In this document: positions 5,354 to 8,235 of the stretch, one piece after another | Position numbering within the stretch: the stretch's first letter is position 1 | How the letters are laid out: every line of letters starts with the position of its first letter | Origin: Hyphomicrobiales bacterium | Lineage (GTDB): Bacteria > Pseudomonadota > Alphaproteobacteria > Rhodobacterales > Rhodobacteraceae | Assembly: GCA_003558415.1 (NCBI GenBank) | Contig: PWLT01000008.1 | Location: 1-8,235, forward strand | Direction: 5' to 3' | Length of the DNA: 8,235 nucleotides | The notes under the pieces: model-generated | Told to the model about the DNA's origin: nothing | The model's database searches: none | Seen by the model: the letters and a program-made list of their open reading frames with translations, nothing else | Made by a program: the position numbers and the translations under genes

Positions 5354-5854
5354 TCAGGCCGGTGCCACGGTGGCGGCCAGCACGAGGTAAAGCGCGAGCG
5401 CGCCTCCCAGCGCCAGCCCCATTGGAAATTCGCGCCGCTGCCAGGACTCCCAATGCGGGGTCAATCCGCGCAGCGCCGGGACTGCACGCACCGCGCGGTG
5501 GGTGACAAATGCCGCCAGCAGCACCGCCGCGAAGAGCGGCAGGAACAGCCTTATGTCGCCCGTGGCGACGAAAGGGGCCATTGCGGCGGCGAACTTGGCA
5601 TCGCCCGCACCGAGCGCCCCGGCGCTGCTGAGCAGAAATCCCGCGACCAGTACCACCGCGAAATGCGCCCAACCCCAGGCCCAGCTCTCCAGCGGCAAGG
5701 CCAGCGGCCCGATCAGCGCATAGCCGGCCAGCAGCGCCAGAACCGCCTTGTTGGGGATGCGCATGCTGCGCATGTCGCTCCAGGCGACCCAGAGCGAGAT
5801 TGGCAGGGCGAGGGGCAGGAACCACAACGCGGCGCTGGCGGGAAGCTCGAACAT
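5354..5854 (-). CDS. cpaA: Prepilin peptidase, CpaA/TadV type (A24 family)
   Basis: A 166-residue inner-membrane aspartic protease that removes leader peptides from Flp-type prepilins. Both catalytic aspartates of the A24 family are visible: D27 in WSDMRSMRIPN and D85 in the GAGDAK (GxGD) motif. The rest is nearly all hydrophobic helices (about 7-24, 37-56, 62-80, 102-120 and a C-terminal one at 145-163). The length is typical of the short TadV/CpaA class, without the N-terminal methylase domain of PilD. The C-terminal REFPMGLALGGALAL matches the family's conserved final helix. It begins 17 bases after the TadD-like gene ends, with only a weak ribosome binding site, so translational coupling within the operon is likely. 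Confidence 0.92.
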   Translation of the reverse strand: MFELPASAALWFLPLALPISLWVAWSDMRSMRIPNKAVLALLAGYALIGPLALPLESWAWGWAHFAVVLVAGFLLSSAGALGAGDAKFAAAMAPFVATGDIRLFLPLFAAVLLAAFVTHRAVRAVPALRGLTPHWESWQRREFPMGLALGGALALYLVLAATVAPA

Positions 5855-5871
5855 CGCCCGCGCGTCCCGCG

Positions 5872-6723
5872 TCAGGTTTCCGCGTCCAGCGCGCGCAGCG
5901 CGCGCGCGGCCACGTCGAAATGCTGCGGGTGGGTGTCGATCGCCTCCTGAAGCAGGCCGCGGCCGGTATTCACGTCGCCCTGCTTGATCGCGGCGAGTGC
6001 CAGTGTGTGCAGCAGACGCGCGCGTTCGGTCTGGGTCATGGTGATCACCGGCAGCGAATAATTTCGCTGCGCGCCGCGCGCCATCACCAGGTTGTTCTTG
6101 GCGGTAAACAGCGCGGAGTCGTAGGTGATCGCCTCGATGAAAAGGCGCTCGGCCTCGGCATAGTCACCGCGCGTGAGCTTGGAATACCCCCAGTTGTTGA
6201 GCACCCCGGCAGGGCGCGTGGTCAGCCCCACGGCGGTTTCGTAGAAACTGTCGGCGCGATCCCACTGTTCCTTGCTGTCGGCGACCATCGCCTCCAGGCG
6301 GTAGCGCTCGAAAGTCTCGTGGGTGGGCGGGATGCTATCGAGCTCAGCCGCCGCGGCGTCCCAGTCATTGCTGCGGATCAGCGCATCGGCATAGGCCACC
6401 CGGTCGTCATGGTCCGCCTCGCCCTGGTCGATGACACGCCGCCAGGCGCCCACCGCCTCGGTGGCGCGGCCGGCGCGCGCAAGCGACTTGGCCAGACCGC
6501 GCTGAAGGTCGACCCGCTCGGGCTGCTCTTCGAGCGCGCGCCGGTAATAGGAGACCGCTTCCTCGGGATCCGCTGCGGTGAGCATGATCTCGTTGAGATT
6601 GGCCTCGTCGATGAGATCGAGATCCTGCACCGCGCGGGTGGCTTCGGCTTCGCCTGTCTCGCCACAGGCGGCCAGCACCAGCACACCGGCCATGCAGGCG
6701 CTGAGTATCATGGGATGGCGCAT
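5872..6723 (-). CDS. tadD: TadD-like TPR lipoprotein
   Basis: A 283-residue secreted lipoprotein with tetratricopeptide repeats, the family used by Tad systems to help place or stabilise the outer-membrane secretin complex. A hydrophobic signal segment ends in the lipobox LAAC with Cys20. TPR-like helices run from about residue 45: PEEAVSYYRRALEEQPE (53-69), AGRATEAVGAWRRVI (84-98), WDRADSFYETAVGL, and LTRGDYAEAERLFIEAITYDS (183-203). The C-terminal part, NNLVMARGAQRNYSLPVI, then TERARLLHTLALAAIKQGDV, is the region I associate with Rhodobacterales TadD. The ATG at 6723 is preceded by AGAGGA. It begins 25 bases after the small TPR lipoprotein gene ends and precedes cpaA by 17 bases. Confidence 0.88.
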   Translation of the reverse strand: MRHPMILSACMAGVLVLAACGETGEAEATRAVQDLDLIDEANLNEIMLTAADPEEAVSYYRRALEEQPERVDLQRGLAKSLARAGRATEAVGAWRRVIDQGEADHDDRVAYADALIRSNDWDAAAAELDSIPPTHETFERYRLEAMVADSKEQWDRADSFYETAVGLTTRPAGVLNNWGYSKLTRGDYAEAERLFIEAITYDSALFTAKNNLVMARGAQRNYSLPVITMTQTERARLLHTLALAAIKQGDVNTGRGLLQEAIDTHPQHFDVAARALRALDAET

Positions 6724-6748
6724 TTTTGCGTCCTCTGCTGCTCGTCCG

Positions 6749-7315
6749 TCAAGGTGTGGCGAGGAGGAGGAACCGTCCGCTGCCCCGCCGCACCAGCCTC
6801 AATTCGTTTTCTTTGGCGGCAGGATACTCGGAATGCCTGGTCATTTCGATAGCCAGCCTGAGATTTTCGCGGATTTCGGCGGAACGGCCACTGTCGAGCG
6901 CGAATGCGGTCTGGAAGACGCGCCGGGCCTCTCCCGTGCGGCCGGTTTCCATGAGCACCACGCCGAGATTGTTCCAGGCCGGCACGAAGGTCTGATCGGC
7001 CTCTTTGGCGCGGCGCAGCAGGCGCTCGGCCTGGCCCAGCCGTCCAAGCCTGAGATTGGCCGACCCCAGTGCCGAGAGCACATCGACATTGGCGCCATGT
7101 TCACCGGCCGCTCGCAGATAAGCGCGCAAGGCCAACTCATACTCCCCCGCGGCCATGAGGCGGTGCCCCACCTCGAGCCCGTCCACGGCCTCCGAGACCG
7201 TCGCTGTGCCCGGCGGCGGCGCCGGGCCGACCCGGCCGTCCTCAAGTGCTTCGGGCTCGCCGCATGCGGCGAGCCCGAACAGGATGAGACAGGAAATCGC
7301 GCGCCAATGGCTCAT
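6749..7315 (-). CDS. Small TPR lipoprotein in the tad operon
   Basis: A 188-residue predicted periplasmic lipoprotein. The signal peptide MSHWRAISCLILFGLAAC carries the lipobox LAAC (Cys18), followed by a Pro/Gly-rich linker and about three TPR motifs (46-77, 78-110, 111-144), including AERLLRRAKEADQTFVPAWN and GRTGEARRVFQTAFALDS. The start at 7315 is chosen because it gives a normal lipoprotein signal and leaves four bases after the tadC stop; a GTG at 7333 would overlap tadC and has no better ribosome binding site. The gene is a second TadD-like protein in tandem with the larger one, possibly an ancient duplication with divided roles. Its exact place in the pilus machine is unknown. Confidence 0.85.
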   Translation of the reverse strand: MSHWRAISCLILFGLAACGEPEALEDGRVGPAPPPGTATVSEAVDGLEVGHRLMAAGEYELALRAYLRAAGEHGANVDVLSALGSANLRLGRLGQAERLLRRAKEADQTFVPAWNNLGVVLMETGRTGEARRVFQTAFALDSGRSAEIRENLRLAIEMTRHSEYPAAKENELRLVRRGSGRFLLLATP

Positions 7316-7319
7316 GGGT

Positions 7320-8235
7320 TCAAAAATTGGCACTCGTAAGCGTCTCGTAGATACCGTAGACCGACGGGCCGATCAGAATGATCATCAGTGGCGGCACAGT
7401 CAACAGCATTGTGCCCAGGGTCAGTTTGGTGGGAAGCACATTCGCCTTCTCTTCAGCGCGCATCACCCGCTTGTCGCGCATCTCGGCGGCATAGACGCGC
7501 AGCGCGTCCGAGATCGAGGTGCCGAAACTGGCCGATTGCACCAGCACCGTGACGAAGGAGCTGATGTCAGCGACATCGGCGCGCGCGGCCATGTCCTTGA
7601 GCACCGAGACCCGGTCCTTGCCGGCCTTGACCTGATGACTGACGATCTCGAACTCCTCTGCCAGGGCCGGATAACCGGGGCGGATCTCGTGGGCGACCCG
7701 CAGGATCGACTGGTCGAGCGACTGGCCCGCCTCCACGCACACGAGCAGCATGTCGAGCGCGTCGGGGAACCCGTCCACGATCTCCTGTTGTCGGGTGGCG
7801 CGGCGCCGCTCGACCCAGTACTTGGGCATATAATACCCGATCAGCCCGGGAAGGAACACCGAGATCGTCAGCTTCGCTGCGCTGACCTCTCCGGTCGCGC
7901 TCGAGATGATGGCGTAGAGCACGCCGAGCAGCAGAAATCCCATCCCCGCCGCGAACTGGATGGCATGATAGGTGCGCACCGCCGATTTGGCAGGATACCC
8001 CGCCTGAAGCAGCTTCATGCGCGCGCTCGACATCTCGGTTTCGTCCTTGGGCTCCAGAAAGCCGGCGAACTTGTCGAGTTTCTCCGCAGCGCCTTCGTTG
8101 GGGCGCAGCGCCGGGCCGGAGGGCTTCCCCTCCCCATCATGTCTGGGACGGGACGCCTCCTTGAGCTTGTCGAGCGGATCGGCCTTGCGCGCGGGCATCG
8201 CCAGGAAGGTGATGAGGATCAGAAGCATCCCCAGC
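7320..8235 (-). CDS. tadC: TadC, type II secretion F-domain inner-membrane protein, 5' end cut off
   Basis: Platform protein of the Flp pilus machine in the inner membrane, working with TadB and the TadA ATPase. The visible 304 codons begin inside a hydrophobic helix (LGMLLILITFLAMPARKADP) and remain open past the window edge, so roughly 20-30 N-terminal residues are missing; ATG 8228 is unlikely to be the true start. Two central hydrophobic helices precede the T2SSF domain. This domain contains VDGFPDALDMLLVCVEAGQS, then a cytoplasmic helical bundle with SSFVTVLVQSASFGTSISDAL, and a final membrane helix (LGTMLLTVPPLMIILIGPSV). The following lipoprotein gene starts four bases after its stop. 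TadB, TadA and the secretin are expected further upstream outside the window. Confidence 0.93.
   Translation of the reverse strand, partial: LGMLLILITFLAMPARKADPLDKLKEASRPRHDGEGKPSGPALRPNEGAAEKLDKFAGFLEPKDETEMSSARMKLLQAGYPAKSAVRTYHAIQFAAGMGFLLLGVLYAIISSATGEVSAAKLTISVFLPGLIGYYMPKYWVERRRATRQQEIVDGFPDALDMLLVCVEAGQSLDQSILRVAHEIRPGYPALAEEFEIVSHQVKAGKDRVSVLKDMAARADVADISSFVTVLVQSASFGTSISDALRVYAAEMRDKRVMRAEEKANVLPTKLTLGTMLLTVPPLMIILIGPSVYGIYETLTSANF

Noticed and set aside
4654..5505. 283-codon plus-strand frame across the AAA+ and cpaA genes
   Set aside because: It spans two well-supported minus-strand genes and their gap, with no domain resemblance.
5800..6852. 350-codon plus-strand frame opposite the TPR gene
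   Set aside because: Typical antisense open frame in GC-rich DNA; the minus strand has a lipobox, TPRs and a ribosome binding site.

Overview
The window looks like a chromosomal segment of a GC-rich alphaproteobacterium, most likely a member of the Rhodobacterales (Roseobacter/Paracoccaceae type). This is inferred from gene families: a eukaryotic-type NADP-dependent isocitrate dehydrogenase, a short HPF/RaiA protein, an ArsC/Spx-type thioredoxin-fold protein, and the tail of a tad/cpa Flp pilus operon whose TadD carries an N(Y/W)G-type TPR C-terminus. No phage, insertion sequence, CRISPR array, rRNA or tRNA was recognised.

Layout, left to right. (1) 1-1071, minus: icd, complete at its start and cut at its 3' end by the window edge. 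(2) 1072-1652: 581 bases with no intact gene. It holds the icd leader, a decayed glycosyltransferase pseudogene (minus strand, about 1203-1504, in at least three reading frames with internal deletions), and a probable promoter for the next gene. (3) 1653-2327, plus: a short HPF/RaiA-family ribosome-associated protein followed 21 bp later by an ArsC/Spx-like protein, probably one transcript. (4) 2331-2756, minus: a PaaI-type hotdog thioesterase, convergent with the previous pair across only 3 bp. (5) 2757-2881: a divergent control region with a CRP/FNR-type palindrome (TTGAT-N4-GTCAA). (6) 2882-3637, plus: a membrane-anchored LytTR-domain regulator. (7) 3638-3966: a structured intergenic region with a duplicated 22-base motif, a partial inverted third copy, a bulged hairpin and two adjacent perfect GC-rich hairpins. 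(8) 3967-8235, minus: the downstream part of a tad/cpa pilus operon, in transcription order tadC (partial), a small TPR lipoprotein, a TadD-like TPR lipoprotein, a CpaA/TadV prepilin peptidase, and an AAA+ ATPase.

The pilus genes form a coherent module: TadC is an inner-membrane platform protein, CpaA cleaves and thereby matures prepilins, and the two TPR lipoproteins probably support assembly or secretin placement. The terminal AAA+ ATPase has no established role that I can name. The HPF/ArsC-like pair suggests a stress or stationary-phase unit.

No clearly new defence or mobile system is visible. The observations most worth checking are the glycosyltransferase relic, the FNR-like site between the thioesterase and the LytTR regulator, the repeat and hairpin cluster at 3655-3904, and the AAA+ ATPase that ends the pilus operon.
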